From the NCBI GenBank assembly GCA_025363575.1, contig JANYDM010000072.1, forward strand, positions 1 through 17,205: a DNA stretch of 17,205 bases, read 5' to 3'. The position numbers and the translations under genes are program-made. Positions 7,397-15,930 of the stretch are shown here, piece after piece. How positions within the stretch are numbered: the stretch's first letter is position 1; every line of letters starts with the position of its first letter. Source of the DNA: Betaproteobacteria bacterium (GTDB taxonomy: Bacteria > Pseudomonadota > Gammaproteobacteria > Burkholderiales > SG8-41). The notes under the pieces were generated by a model. That model did not search any database and was not told the DNA's origin. It saw nothing but the letters and a program-made list of their open reading frames with translations.

Positions 7397-10300
7397 ATGC
7401 CGCAATTCCTCAGCCTGCGCGGACGCAACGCCCTCTCCGAGTTCCGTGCTCGCAAGATCCACGACGCGCTGCGGCAGGCCCGCCTCGATCTATCCGGCAT
7501 CAGTGCCGAACACTGGCATTTCGCCAGCGTCACGCGCGCGCTGAACGACGGCGAACGCGCAATCCTCGACCGCATACTGACGTACGGCCCCGCGGCACAG
7601 CCTGCGCCGGAAGCCGGGCAAATGTTCCTCGTCGTGCCGCGACCCGGCACGATATCGCCATGGTCGTCGAAAGCGTCCGACATCGCGCGCCAATGCGGAC
7701 TGGACGCCGTCGAGCGCATAGAGCGCGCCACTGCCTACTATGCGGTCAAAGCCGATGGCAGCAGTCTGTCGGCAGGTGAGACCGCTGCATTGCTGCCTTT
7801 AATCTGCGATCGGATGACGGACGCCGTACTCGATTCGTTGCAGCAGGCGGCACAGCTGTTTCACCACTATGAGCCGCAGCCGTACAAAAGCATCGATATC
7901 CTGAGCGGAGGCATTGCCGTATTGCAGTCGGCGAACGTCGAGATGGGCCTCGCACTGTCGCCGGATGAAGTCGACTATCTGCATGCCCATTTCTCGCGTA
8001 TCGCGCGCAACCCCTCCGACGTTGAGTTGATGATGTTCGCGCAGGCCAACTCCGAACACTGCCGCCACAAGATATTTAACGCCGACTGGAGAATTGACGG
8101 CCAGCCGCAGGCGAAGTCGCTGTTTTCGATGATACGCAATACGCATGAACAGCATCCGCGCGGCACGGTCGTCGCCTACGCAGACAACTCGTCGATCATC
8201 GAAGGGGCGCGTGTCCGCCGGTTTTATCCCGCGGGCGACGGCGCATATCGCTACACCGAGGATGACGCCAACATCCTGATGAAGGTTGAAACGCACAATC
8301 ATCCGACGGCAATCTCGCCGTTTCCCGGCGCTGCCACCGGCGCGGGCGGAGAGATCCGCGACGAAGGCGCGACCGGCCGCGGCGCCAAGCCCAAAGCGGG
8401 CCTGACCGGCTTCAGCGTGTCGAACCTGCGCATCCCGGACTTTATCCAGCCGTGGGAGAGCGTCGATTACGGGCGCCCGGCGCGCATCTCGTCCGCATTG
8501 CAGATCATGCTCGACGGTCCGCTTGGCGGCGCCGCATTCAACAACGAATTCGGCCGCCCGAACCTGTGCGGATATTTCCGCACGTTCGAGCTCGAAGTCG
8601 CAGGCGAAATGCGCGGCTATCACAAGCCGATCATGCTGGCCGGCGGCCTCGGCAACATCGCCGCTCAACATTCGCACAAAGAAGGCTTCGGCGCCGGCGC
8701 GCTGCTGATACAACTCGGCGGGCCCGGCATGCTGATCGGCCTCGGCGGGGGCGCCGCGTCCAGCATGCAGACCGGCAGCAACACCGAGAATCTCGACTTC
8801 GCGTCGGTGCAACGCGGCAATGCCGAGATACAGCGGCGCGCGCAGGAGGTCATCGACCGCTGCTGGGCGCTGGGCACGGACAATCCGATTCTGTCCATCC
8901 ATGACGTCGGCGCGGGCGGCTTGTCGAACGCGCTGCCGGAGCTCGTGCACGGCGCACATTGTGGCGGCCGCCTCGACATGCGGCAGATCCCGAGCGAAGA
9001 GCCGGGCATGTCACCGGTGCAGATCTGGTGCAACGAAGCGCAGGAACGTTACGTGCTCGCAATCGCCGCAGCGCACGTCGAGCAATTCCAAGCGATCTGT
9101 GCGCGCGAGCGCTGTCCATATGCGGTGGTCGGCAGTGCGACAGGCGACGGCAGGCTGGTCGTCGCAGACCCTGCATTCAACAATGCACCGGTCGACATGG
9201 AACTTGGCGTACTACTGGGCAAGCCGCCGAAAATGCTGCGGGAAGTTGCGCACCGTGCGGCGGCCCCGGCGGCGTTCTCAACTTCCAAGATTGATTTGCG
9301 TGAAGCATGCATGCGCGTGCTGCGCCTGCCTGCCGTCGCCGACAAGACGTTTCTGATTTCGATCGGCGATCGCACGGTCGGCGGTATGACCGCGCGCGAT
9401 CAGATGGTCGGTCCCTGGCAGGTGCCGGTCGCCGACGTGGCCGTCACGCTGGCGGGCTTTCACGAATATCGCGGTGAAGCAATGGCGATCGGGGAGCGTA
9501 CCCAGCTCGCGCTGGTTAATCCCGCAGCGTCCGGGCGCATGGCGGTGGGTGAGGCAATCACCAATATCGCCGCGGCAGCTATCGCCGCAATTGGCGATAT
9601 CAAGCTCTCCGCGAACTGGATGGCGGCGGCGGGTCATCCCGGGGAAGACGCCGCGTTGTACGACACTGTGCGCGCGGTCGGCATGGAGCTGTGTCCGGCA
9701 CTCGGTATCAGCATTCCGGTCGGCAAAGATTCGATGTCGATGAAAACGACCTGGAGCGACGCCGGCACGCAGAAAGAAGTGACCGCACCTCTGTCGCTGA
9801 TCGTTTCCGCTTTTGCCCCGGTGACCGATGCGCGCAAAACGCTGGCGCCGCAACTGCGCATGGACAGCGGGGCATCGATGCTCGTGTTGCTCGATCTCGG
9901 CGCGGGTAAAAACCGGCTCGGCGGTTCCGCGCTGGCGCAGGTCTACGGCCATGTCGGCAGCGTGGCGCCCGATCTCGATGTGCCTGACCGCTTGGTGCGA
10001 TGGTTCGACACCGTGCAAAAGCTGAATAGCGAAGGACGTATCCTGGCCTATCACGACCGCGCGGACGGCGGCCTGTTCGTTACGCTGTGTGAAATGGCTT
10101 TTGCCGCGCGCACGGGGCTCGCCATTTCGCTGAAGAGCGGTGACGCAATCGGCGAGCTTTTCAACGAAGAGCTCGGTGCGGTGCTGCAGATACGCGAAGC
10201 CGATTTTGTGACCGTGCGCGAGGCCTTCGTGCGTGCCGGCCTCGGCGAGGCTGTTGTAGAGATCGGCAAGCCGGTCGCAGGCGACTGCATTACCGTTTCG

Positions 10301-11272
10301 GCGGGCGGCGCGGAGATCTACAGCGCGAGTCGCGTGGAACTGCATCGCGCGTGGTCGGAGACGACTTTTCGCATGCAAAGCCTGCGCGACAATCCGCAGT
10401 GCGCGCGCCAGGAATACGATCGCTTGCTGGACACGGCAGATCCGGGCCTGTCGCCGCACCTTACCTTCGATGCGGGCGCCGACATTGCCGCGCCGCTGAT
10501 CGGCGGCGCGCGGCCGCGCGTCGCCGTCCTGCGCGAGCAGGGCGTCAACGGACAAACCGAGATGGCAGCGGCGTTCGACCGCGCGGGCTTCGACGCGGTG
10601 GATGTGCACATGAGCGACATCATTGCGGGTCGCGTTGCGCTGACGTCGTTCAAGGGCGTCGCTGCGTGCGGCGGTTTTTCTTACGGAGACGTGCTGGGCG
10701 CCGGCGAAGGCTGGGCCAAATCGATACTCTTCAACCGCCGCGCGCACGACGATTTCGCAGCATTCTTCGCGCGCGGCGACAGTTTTGCTCTGGGCGTCTG
10801 CAATGGCTGCCAGATGATGAGCAATCTGCACGAGATCATTCCCGGCACTGCCGGGTGGCCGCATTTCGTGCGCAACAAGTCGGAGCAATTTGAGGCCCGC
10901 TTTGCCATGATCGAGGTGCTGGCATCACCGTCGCTATTCTTCGCCGGCATGGCCGGCAGCCGCCTGCCGATCGCTGTCGCACATGGTGAAGGTTATGCGG
11001 AGTTCAAGGACGACCAGCAGCGCGCGCAGGCCGTTGTCACGCTGCGCTTCGTCGACAACCGCGGCGCCGCGACGGAAAACTATCCGTACAACCCGAACGG
11101 GTCTGCCGGCGGGATTACCGGCTTGACCACGCCGGACGGCCGTTTCACCGTGCTGATGCCGCATCCGGAGCGCGTATTTCGCACCGTGCAAAATTCATGG
11201 CATCCTGCCGGTTGGCAGGAGGACGGGCCGTGGCTGCGCATGTTCCGCAATGCGCGCGTCTGGATGGGCTAA
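7397..11272 (+). CDS. purL: Phosphoribosylformylglycinamidine synthase (FGAM synthetase)
   Basis: The 1291-residue cytosolic enzyme converts FGAR, ATP and glutamine to FGAM in de novo purine synthesis. It is the large single-chain form in which the PurS-like N-terminus, linker, two AIRS-type halves and a class I glutamine amidotransferase are fused. Visible hallmarks are [15 protein letters not shown] near 215, [16 protein letters not shown] near 297, [16 protein letters not shown] near 375, [10 protein letters not shown] in the second AIRS half and [15 protein letters not shown] at the start of the amidotransferase. The triad is intact: Cys1135 in GVCNGCQMM, His1256 and Glu1258 in MPHPER. 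The start ATG gives the expected family N-terminus; only a weak Shine-Dalgarno precedes it. Long frames on the opposite strand within it are codon-bias shadows. Confidence 0.98.
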   Translation: MPQFLSLRGRNALSEFRARKIHDALRQARLDLSGISAEHWHFASVTRALNDGERAILDRILTYGPAAQPAPEAGQMFLVVPRPGTISPWSSKASDIARQCGLDAVERIERATAYYAVKADGSSLSAGETAALLPLICDRMTDAVLDSLQQAAQLFHHYEPQPYKSIDILSGGIAVLQSANVEMGLALSPDEVDYLHAHFSRIARNPSDVELMMFAQANSEHCRHKIFNADWRIDGQPQAKSLFSMIRNTHEQHPRGTVVAYADNSSIIEGARVRRFYPAGDGAYRYTEDDANILMKVETHNHPTAISPFPGAATGAGGEIRDEGATGRGAKPKAGLTGFSVSNLRIPDFIQPWESVDYGRPARISSALQIMLDGPLGGAAFNNEFGRPNLCGYFRTFELEVAGEMRGYHKPIMLAGGLGNIAAQHSHKEGFGAGALLIQLGGPGMLIGLGGGAASSMQTGSNTENLDFASVQRGNAEIQRRAQEVIDRCWALGTDNPILSIHDVGAGGLSNALPELVHGAHCGGRLDMRQIPSEEPGMSPVQIWCNEAQERYVLAIAAAHVEQFQAICARERCPYAVVGSATGDGRLVVADPAFNNAPVDMELGVLLGKPPKMLREVAHRAAAPAAFSTSKIDLREACMRVLRLPAVADKTFLISIGDRTVGGMTARDQMVGPWQVPVADVAVTLAGFHEYRGEAMAIGERTQLALVNPAASGRMAVGEAITNIAAAAIAAIGDIKLSANWMAAAGHPGEDAALYDTVRAVGMELCPALGISIPVGKDSMSMKTTWSDAGTQKEVTAPLSLIVSAFAPVTDARKTLAPQLRMDSGASMLVLLDLGAGKNRLGGSALAQVYGHVGSVAPDLDVPDRLVRWFDTVQKLNSEGRILAYHDRADGGLFVTLCEMAFAARTGLAISLKSGDAIGELFNEELGAVLQIREADFVTVREAFVRAGLGEAVVEIGKPVAGDCITVSAGGAEIYSASRVELHRAWSETTFRMQSLRDNPQCARQEYDRLLDTADPGLSPHLTFDAGADIAAPLIGGARPRVAVLREQGVNGQTEMAAAFDRAGFDAVDVHMSDIIAGRVALTSFKGVAACGGFSYGDVLGAGEGWAKSILFNRRAHDDFAAFFARGDSFALGVCNGCQMMSNLHEIIPGTAGWPHFVRNKSEQFEARFAMIEVLASPSLFFAGMAGSRLPIAVAHGEGYAEFKDDQQRAQAVVTLRFVDNRGAATENYPYNPNGSAGGITGLTTPDGRFTVLMPHPERVFRTVQNSWHPAGWQEDGPWLRMFRNARVWMG

Positions 11273-11312
11273 GTCAACGCCGTATGCCTGTTGCGGCGAC
11301 AGGGGAGGTTGC

Positions 11313-11804
11313 ATGCAGAACATCGTTCGATGCGCATTCGCGGCGCTATTGTTGATTTACAACGCAGCGTTTGTGCTGCAGGCCGCCGCGGCAAACGAGA
11401 AGAATCCGCATTTCGCACGGCTCGACACCAATAAGGATGGTTTTCTGTCGTATGCGGAAGCGAGGGTGGACAAGGAGGCGGCGCAACATTTCGCGCTCTA
11501 CGACGAAAATCGCGACGGCAAACTCAGCGAGGACGAGTTTCTCAAGCTGAAGGCGACTCAATCGCGCCACCGCGCCGGCGTCTACATCAGCGACAGCGCC
11601 ATTACGAGCAAGGTCAAACTGGCAGTGCTCAGGGCAAAAGATCTCAAGTCAACCGAAATACACGTGGATACCGTTGCGGCGGTGGTCAAGCTGAGCGGCG
11701 AAGTCGATACGCTCAAGCAGTCCGCACGGGCCGCAACGCTGGCGGGGCGCGCGAAGGGCGTCAAGAAGGTCGAAAACCATCTGAAGGTCCGCGAGCACAA
11801 ATAA
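11313..11804 (+). CDS. Secreted protein with two EF-hands and a BON domain
   Basis: The 163-residue product carries a signal peptide (about residues 1-27, ending in an Ala-rich site) and so should act in the periplasm. Two canonical calcium-binding EF-hand loops follow: residues 38-49 (Asp38, Asn40, Asp42, Ser46, Glu49) and 64-75 (Asp64, Asn66, Asp68, Ser72, Glu75). From about residue 93 to 160 there is a BON domain of the OsmY type, with DSAITSKVKLAVL, VVKLSGEVDT and a GVKKVENHL ending; such domains are thought to bind phospholipid or envelope surfaces. I use the ATG at 11313 because AGGGGAGG lies four bases upstream and the signal peptide starts there; the frame extends back to 11250 inside purL. 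Its role is inferred to be calcium-responsive envelope maintenance. It sits 40 bp after purL and ends at a terminator. Confidence 0.88.
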   Translation: MQNIVRCAFAALLLIYNAAFVLQAAAANEKNPHFARLDTNKDGFLSYAEARVDKEAAQHFALYDENRDGKLSEDEFLKLKATQSRHRAGVYISDSAITSKVKLAVLRAKDLKSTEIHVDTVAAVVKLSGEVDTLKQSARAATLAGRAKGVKKVENHLKVREHK

Positions 11805-11830
11805 AAACGGCGCACCGCGGCGCGCCGTTT
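11805..11830. terminator. Bidirectional intrinsic terminator between convergent genes
   Basis: AAACGGCGC at 11805-11813 and GCGCCGTTT at 11822-11830 form a perfect nine-bp stem with an eight-base loop. The stem ends in A/T-rich arms, so each strand has a short T-tract (TTTGTT on plus, TTTTTAT on minus). It begins right after the stop of the EF-hand/BON gene and lies 20 bp past the stop of the parvulin gene, so it can serve both. Confidence 0.8.
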
Positions 11831-11849
11831 GTTCGCCAAAACGGTCGGC

Positions 11850-12647
11850 CTATTCGATCTTGGCCTTGCCGCGCAAGTCGGTGATGAACTTCTCGATATG
11901 CTGGCGCTGCAGGCCCTGCAGGATCTGCGGCTTCACTTCCTCGATCGGCGGGAACTTCATCGCGCGCTCGTCGTCGACACGTATGATGTGCCAGCCGAAC
12001 TGCGTTTGCACCGGCGTATCCGTCATCTGGCCTTTTTTGAGTTTCTTCAGCGCGTCGCTGAATTGCGGCACGTAACGGCCGCCCGGCGCCCAATCGAGAT
12101 CGCCGCCTTTTTCCTTGGAGCCGGGGTCATCGGATTTTTGCGCGGCAATCTTCTCGAAATTTCCGCCTTTCTTGATCTGCGCGATGATTTGCTTGGCCTC
12201 GGCTTCATCCTTCACCAGGATATGGCGCACCTTGTACTCCTTGTCGCCGGCCTGGGCGCGGGCGCGATCGTACTCGGCTTTGACGGCTTCATCGGTGACC
12301 GGATTGTTCTTGATGTAATCCTGGATGAACGCGTTGACCAGCATTTCCTGGCGGTTGATCTCCAGCTGTTGCGTGAATTCGGGTGTTTTATCGATCCCCT
12401 TTTTGAGCGCTTCCTGCGCGAGCAGCTCATTGCGGATGAGCACCTCGCGAACGCGGGCGCGCAGGTCCGGCGTATCGGGCTGCCCCTGGGCGGCATTCGC
12501 CTTGACGACGAAGTCGGCGCGGCTTTGCGGGATCTCCTTGCCGTTGACTTTCGCAACGGCGGCCGCGGACTGCGCGTGGCTCGTCGCCACTGCGAAGCAC
12601 AGCGCGACGCCGAGCATGATTATCGAGGGAAGGGTCAATTTTTTCAT
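11850..12647 (-). CDS. Periplasmic parvulin-type peptidyl-prolyl cis-trans isomerase
   Basis: The 265-residue product should catalyse cis-trans isomerisation at prolyl bonds and assist folding of exported proteins. Residues 1-25 form a signal peptide ending SHA. A SurA/PrsA-like N-terminal helical region follows (VAKVNGKEIPQSRADF, then IRNELLAQEALKKGID), and the PpiC-type rotamase domain spans about 138-232 with EYKVRHILVKDEAEAK, GGDLDWAPGGRYVPQF and QTQFGWHIIRVDD. I start at the ATG at 12647, six bases from AAGGA, in preference to the GTG one codon before. The Cys in the signal peptide is not in a proper lipobox. It lies 20 bp downstream of bolA and is the last gene of the msrB-yciB-bolA cluster, ending at the bidirectional hairpin. 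Confidence 0.94.
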   Translation of the reverse strand: MKKLTLPSIIMLGVALCFAVATSHAQSAAAVAKVNGKEIPQSRADFVVKANAAQGQPDTPDLRARVREVLIRNELLAQEALKKGIDKTPEFTQQLEINRQEMLVNAFIQDYIKNNPVTDEAVKAEYDRARAQAGDKEYKVRHILVKDEAEAKQIIAQIKKGGNFEKIAAQKSDDPGSKEKGGDLDWAPGGRYVPQFSDALKKLKKGQMTDTPVQTQFGWHIIRVDDERAMKFPPIEEVKPQILQGLQRQHIEKFITDLRGKAKIE

Positions 12648-12667
12648 CACGGTTCCTTCTTGTTAAA

Positions 12668-12934
12668 TTAAATTTCGTCGGGAGTATACGCTTTGATGGT
12701 CAGCGCGTGTATTTCGCGCTGGTACATGTCGCCCAGTGCAGCGTGGATCAAGCGGTGCCGCGCCTGGGTCGATTTTCCTTCGAACTGCGGCGACACAATG
12801 ATCAGCTGGAAATGGCCGCCGCCGCCCTTCGCCCCCTCGTGCCCCGCATGCTTTTCGCTGTCATCGATGAGCTCGACGCTGTCGGGGTCGAGCACTGCCA
12901 GCTTCTGCTCGATGCGTTCAAGGGTGTCCTTCAT
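12668..12934 (-). CDS. bolA: BolA family protein
   Basis: The 88-residue protein is a short BolA-fold (class II KH-like) member. BolA proteins partner monothiol glutaredoxins in iron-sulfur cluster handling and have been linked to morphology and stress responses; which applies here is inference. Visible features are the N-terminal helix [12 protein letters not shown], the strand [13 protein letters not shown], the helix [16 protein letters not shown] with its conserved His, and the final [13 protein letters not shown]. The start codon overlaps the yciB stop as ATGA, so translation is coupled to yciB. A glycine-rich insertion (GAKGGGG) precedes the second strand. Confidence 0.93.
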   Translation of the reverse strand: MKDTLERIEQKLAVLDPDSVELIDDSEKHAGHEGAKGGGGHFQLIIVSPQFEGKSTQARHRLIHAALGDMYQREIHALTIKAYTPDEI

Positions 12935-13470
12935 TTGGCGGGCCCGTCGTCAACGTGTTTCGCCAGCATCAGTGCCTGCAACAAGGCGAACACGAGCATC
13001 AGCCCCATGCCGCCGAACAGCTTGAAATTGACCCAGGTGTCGGTCGGGTAATTAAAGGCGACATACAGATTGAGCACGCCCATGACCGTGAAAAAACCGG
13101 CCCAGCTCAGCATCAGCTTGCGCCACACCGCGTCGGGGAGCGTCATCTGCTGGCCCATCATCGCTTTGATCAGGTTTTTCTTGAACACGAACTCCGCGAT
13201 CACCAGCGTGGCGCCGAACAGCCAGTACAGCACGGTCGGCTTCCACTTGATGAAGGTTTCGTCGTGCAGCAGCAACGTGGCGCCGCCGAAGACGGTGATC
13301 ACGCCGAGGCTCACCCACAGCATGCCGTCGATCTTGCGTTTGCGAAACCACACCCAGCCGATCTGGACGAAAGTCGCGGCAATCGCCACTGCGGTGGCTA
13401 TATAGATGCCGGAGAACTTGAACGCAACGAAAAAAAGGATGACCGGAAAAAGGTCGAACAGAAATTTCAT
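12931..13470 (-). CDS. yciB: Inner membrane-spanning protein YciB (septation protein A, IspZ)
   Basis: The 179-residue protein is a multi-helix inner-membrane protein with hydrophobic segments near residues 4-18, 20-41, 50-68, 77-95, 118-140 and 150-170. The start [18 protein letters not shown], the charged turn [12 protein letters not shown] and the block [12 protein letters not shown] are characteristic of YciB/IspZ, a family implicated in cell division and envelope integrity. Length is standard. The family N-terminus fixes the ATG at 13470, yet no Shine-Dalgarno precedes it; instead a strong promoter-like sequence ends only eight bases upstream, suggesting a near-leaderless message. It overlaps bolA by four bases and lies 60 bp downstream of msrB. 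Confidence 0.96.
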   Translation of the reverse strand: MKFLFDLFPVILFFVAFKFSGIYIATAVAIAATFVQIGWVWFRKRKIDGMLWVSLGVITVFGGATLLLHDETFIKWKPTVLYWLFGATLVIAEFVFKKNLIKAMMGQQMTLPDAVWRKLMLSWAGFFTVMGVLNLYVAFNYPTDTWVNFKLFGGMGLMLVFALLQALMLAKHVDDGPAK

Positions 13471-13478
13471 AGGGCGTA

Positions 13479-13507
13479 ATTATCGGGCGTAGGCGGCGGC
13501 TTGTCCA
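13479..13507 (-). promoter_or_regulatory. Sigma-70-type promoter immediately before yciB
   Basis: On the minus strand TGGACA (13507-13502) and GATAAT (13484-13479) each match consensus at five of six positions and are separated by exactly 17 bp. Initiation seven to nine bases past the -10 would fall at 13472-13470, that is on or within two bases of the yciB start codon. It lies in the 60-bp msrB-yciB gap, and would give yciB-bolA-isomerase expression independent of msrB. Confidence 0.6.
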
Positions 13508-13530
13508 TGCGCGGCGCCGCCGTGCCGTGA

Positions 13531-13926
13531 TTACTCCTTGTCAAATTTGAGCGATGCCGAATTGATGCAATAACGCAATCCGGTCGGCTTGGGCCCGTCT
13601 TCGAACACATGGCCCAGATGCGCGCCGCAGCGCTTGCACACTGCCTCGGTGCGGCGCATGAAAAAGCCGTTGTCCTCCTCGGTGCCCACGTTTTCGGCAA
13701 CAGCCGCCTGCCAGAAGCTGGGCCAACCTGTCCCGGAATCGAATTTGTGGTCGGATTTGAAAAGCTCGTTATCGCAGCATACGCAGCGATAGATGCCCTT
13801 GTCGTGGCTGTCCCAATAGGCGCCCGTGAAAGCGCGCTCAGTGCCTTTATCGCGCGCGACGTGGTACTGCGCCGGCGTGAGCACTTTTTTCCATTCCTCG
13901 CCGGTCTTCTCGACTTTATTTGACAT
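13531..13926 (-). CDS. msrB: Peptide-methionine (R)-S-oxide reductase
   Basis: The 131-residue cytosolic enzyme reduces the R epimer of methionine sulfoxide in oxidised proteins, with electrons from thioredoxin. The structural zinc site is complete: Cys48 and Cys51 in [11 protein letters not shown], Cys97 and Cys100 in [11 protein letters not shown]. The catalytic Cys120 lies in [11 protein letters not shown], with [11 protein letters not shown] as the substrate-site signature. The start ATG has GAGG six bases upstream. It heads the minus-strand cluster msrB-yciB-bolA-isomerase and is divergent from the MAPEG-like gene, with 147 bp between them. Confidence 0.97.
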   Translation of the reverse strand: MSNKVEKTGEEWKKVLTPAQYHVARDKGTERAFTGAYWDSHDKGIYRCVCCDNELFKSDHKFDSGTGWPSFWQAAVAENVGTEEDNGFFMRRTEAVCKRCGAHLGHVFEDGPKPTGLRYCINSASLKFDKE

Positions 13927-14008
13927 CGCTGGCCTCTTTCACTGATCCTCAATGCTTCGCGATGCGCAAGTTGCGACGTCTCTGCATTCAGTCGTGCTAT
14001 CCGGGTCA

Positions 14009-14039
14009 ATCTTACAAGCAAGCGCGATTGGACTGTGAA
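14009..14039 (-). promoter_or_regulatory. Weak candidate promoter for msrB
   Basis: On the minus strand TTCACA (14039-14034, five of six) and TAAGAT (14014-14009, four of six) are separated by 19 bp, longer than the optimum. The predicted leader would be about 75 bases. The rest of the 13927-14073 divergent region holds a short CGCAA/TTGCG palindrome at 13965-13975 and the Shine-Dalgarno sequences of both genes, nothing more that I can support. Confidence 0.28.
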
Positions 14040-14073
14040 ACACGCGTAAAAGTTTCGAGCGGGAGAAAAACAC

Positions 14074-14445
14074 ATGACGACGGCGTACTGGATGGTGCTG
14101 GTGGCGGCGATGCTGCCGTATCTCGCAGTGGCATTTTCAAAATGGCGGGGCGGCTACGACAACCACGCGCCGCGCGCGGGCATCGAGCAGCTGCCGCCAG
14201 CCAAACAACGTGCGTACTGGGCGCACCTGAACGCTTTCGAGGCTTTCCCGCCTTTCGCGGCGGCGGTCATCATCGCGCATCTGGCCGGTGCGTCCCAACC
14301 GCTGATCGACGGTTTGGCGATAGGTTTCATTGCGTCGCGCGTCGCTCATCTGCTGCTATATATCGGTAATTACGCAACGCTGCGTTCCGTCGCCTGGGCG
14401 GCGGGCGTGAGTTGTGTCGTCGCTCTTTTTGTCGTATCGGCGTAA
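14074..14445 (+). CDS. MAPEG family membrane protein
   Basis: The 123-residue protein has four hydrophobic segments (about residues 2-20, 55-70, 74-95 and 100-122) and the MAPEG pattern: a first helix followed by RAGIEQLPPAKQRAYWAHLNAFEAFPPFAAAV, with the conserved Asn-x-x-Glu at 53-56, then SRVAHLLLYIGN. MAPEG proteins in eukaryotes conjugate glutathione or process eicosanoids; bacterial short members are mostly uncharacterised, so a glutathione role is only possible. GGGAG lies eight bases before the ATG. It is divergent from msrB and converges on the carboxyltransferase gene, sharing a hairpin at their ends. Confidence 0.87.
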   Translation: MTTAYWMVLVAAMLPYLAVAFSKWRGGYDNHAPRAGIEQLPPAKQRAYWAHLNAFEAFPPFAAAVIIAHLAGASQPLIDGLAIGFIASRVAHLLLYIGNYATLRSVAWAAGVSCVVALFVVSA

Positions 14446-14463
14446 ACGAAAGGTTTAGCGCCG
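14438..14463. terminator. Candidate shared hairpin at convergent gene ends
   Basis: CGGCGTAAAC (14438-14447) pairs with GTTTAGCGCCG (14453-14463) apart from one bulged G, around a GAAAG loop. It includes the MAPEG stop codon and ends four bases before the convergent carboxyltransferase stop. There is no adjacent T-tract on the plus strand, so it may be a weak terminator or a 3'-end stabilising structure. Confidence 0.4.
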
Positions 14464-14466
14464 CGA

Positions 14467-15924
14467 TCAGGCCACGCCGCTCACGGTCAGGCGCAGATCG
14501 CCTTTTTCGACGTAGATGCGGCCGGCGCGCGGGCGTTTCGCAAGCTCCTTCATGAGGCGGACGACCGGCTTGTCGAAATAGTATTCGGTTTGCATCGGCC
14601 CTGCGGCGCGCATGTCGTCGACCTGCGAGCCCGCATAGAGATGGCGCAGCAATCTTTCCTCGTCGCTGATGCCAGGATATTTTTTGCGCATCGCCGGCAC
14701 TGCGGGCGCCAGCGGTTGCGGCGTCAGCGCGATTTTCGGCGAGCCATTGCTGATGATGCGATCCAGCACATCGGGCGCGACGGGCGCCAGCGGTGTGCCG
14801 TAATAGCCGAGCGCGTATTTTTTGACTTCGTCCGGCACCGTTTTATAGCGCTCGCCCTGCAGGACATTCAGCACGGCCTGGGTGCCGACGAGCTGCGAGA
14901 ACGGCGTCACCATCGCCGGCCAGCCGAGATCGGTGAACACGCGCGCGGTCTCGGCCAGCACCGCGCCAAACTTGTGCGCGAGACCGGCCTGCTGCAGCTG
15001 AAACTTCATGTTGGTGAGCATGCCGCCCGGAATCTGGTGCTCATAGTGAAACTGATCGTATTCCATCGGCACCCCGAGCGGCAGGTTATCCTGCGCGGCG
15101 ACTGCGCGGAAGTGCGCGCCGACCGCATCGACGAGCGCATCATCGATATCGATCGCGTAACCCATGCTGCGCAAGTTGCGCACGACAGTCTGCGTCGCCG
15201 GTTGCGCAGGGCCATTGGCGAGCGGAGCGATCGATGTTTGAATCTGTGTGACGCCCAGCCGCACGCCTTCAAGGTACACCAGCGGCGCGAGCCCGGTCAT
15301 GCAATGGCTGTGCAGTTCGAGCGGCACTTTGCCGGTGACCTTGAGCATCGCGGGCACCAGCGAGCGTATGCGGTCCGGCGTCAACAGGCCGCCCGGGTCC
15401 TTGATCATCATGATGTCGATGTCCGCGCGCGCGATGAGCTCCGCGGTTTTCTGCGCAAAGAATTCATCGGTATGCACCGGGCTCTGGCAAAACACCACCG
15501 AGCCGACCGATTCCATGCCGAGCTCCTTGACCTTGCGCAGAATGCCGACGATGTTGTCGAGGTCGGACAGCGCGTCGATGGCACGCACGCGGCGGATGCC
15601 GTTTTTCGCCAGGCATTCGAGCCACAGGTAATTCACGTCGTCGGGCTGGACGTCGAACGACAGCAGGCTCTTGCTGCGCATCGCCGATTGCATCTTCGTG
15701 CGCGTCACGCGCTCGCGCATGAGACGCAGCCGTTGCCACGGGTCTTCCTTCAGATAGCGCACGCACACGTCGAACTGGATCGCGCTCATCAGGTCGATTG
15801 CCTCGAAGCCGCAGCGGTCCATCGCATCGGCGACTGGCAGCATCATCGCGGTCGTCATGCGCGTCGCCCACAGGCACTGGTGCGCGTCGCGCAGGGTGGT
15901 ATCGATGACCTTGATCGTGGGCAT
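14467..15924 (-). CDS. OadA/PycB-type biotin-dependent carboxyltransferase subunit without biotin domain
   Basis: The 485-residue protein matches the carboxyltransferase part of oxaloacetate decarboxylase alpha and pyruvate carboxylase subunit B, which move CO2 between biotin and a 2-oxoacid. The HMGL-like TIM barrel, about residues 1-265, has the metal Asp8 in DTTLRDAHQ, Lys175 in IKDPGG as the carbamylated metal-site lysine, His205 and His207 in LHSHCMTG, and APLANGPAQPATQT near 233-246. The conserved carboxylase domain follows from about 290 with YEHQIPGGMLTN and GWPAMVTPFSQLVGTQA. There is no C-terminal biotinyl domain; a biotin carrier is encoded six bases upstream. All core catalytic residues look intact. 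Whether it decarboxylates oxaloacetate, carboxylates pyruvate or uses another 2-oxoacid cannot be read. It is the last gene of the operon seen. Confidence 0.93.
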   Translation of the reverse strand: MPTIKVIDTTLRDAHQCLWATRMTTAMMLPVADAMDRCGFEAIDLMSAIQFDVCVRYLKEDPWQRLRLMRERVTRTKMQSAMRSKSLLSFDVQPDDVNYLWLECLAKNGIRRVRAIDALSDLDNIVGILRKVKELGMESVGSVVFCQSPVHTDEFFAQKTAELIARADIDIMMIKDPGGLLTPDRIRSLVPAMLKVTGKVPLELHSHCMTGLAPLVYLEGVRLGVTQIQTSIAPLANGPAQPATQTVVRNLRSMGYAIDIDDALVDAVGAHFRAVAAQDNLPLGVPMEYDQFHYEHQIPGGMLTNMKFQLQQAGLAHKFGAVLAETARVFTDLGWPAMVTPFSQLVGTQAVLNVLQGERYKTVPDEVKKYALGYYGTPLAPVAPDVLDRIISNGSPKIALTPQPLAPAVPAMRKKYPGISDEERLLRHLYAGSQVDDMRAAGPMQTEYYFDKPVVRLMKELAKRPRAGRIYVEKGDLRLTVSGVA

Positions 15925-15930
15925 CGGAAG

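Noticed and set aside
7799..8959. 386-codon open frame on the minus strand
   Set aside because: Antisense to the conserved PurL region containing the ETHNHP and FNNEFGRPN motifs; no recognisable domain of its own.
9278..10888. 536-codon open frame on the minus strand
   Set aside because: It lies entirely antisense to purL, which has continuous conserved motifs; its Arg/His/Ala-rich translation is typical of opposite-strand shadow frames in GC-rich genes.
11250..11312. Earlier ATG for the EF-hand/BON gene, inside purL
   Set aside because: The extension adds a Cys/Gly-rich stretch before a clear signal peptide, and AGGGGAGG marks the ATG at 11313.
12590..12605. Possible lipobox in the parvulin isomerase signal peptide (Cys17)
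   Set aside because: The residue before the Cys is Leu, not Gly, Ala or Ser, and a standard signal-peptidase site SHA follows.
13965..13975. CGCAA-G-TTGCG palindrome between msrB and the MAPEG gene
   Set aside because: Arms are only five bp and do not extend; expected by chance in GC-rich DNA.
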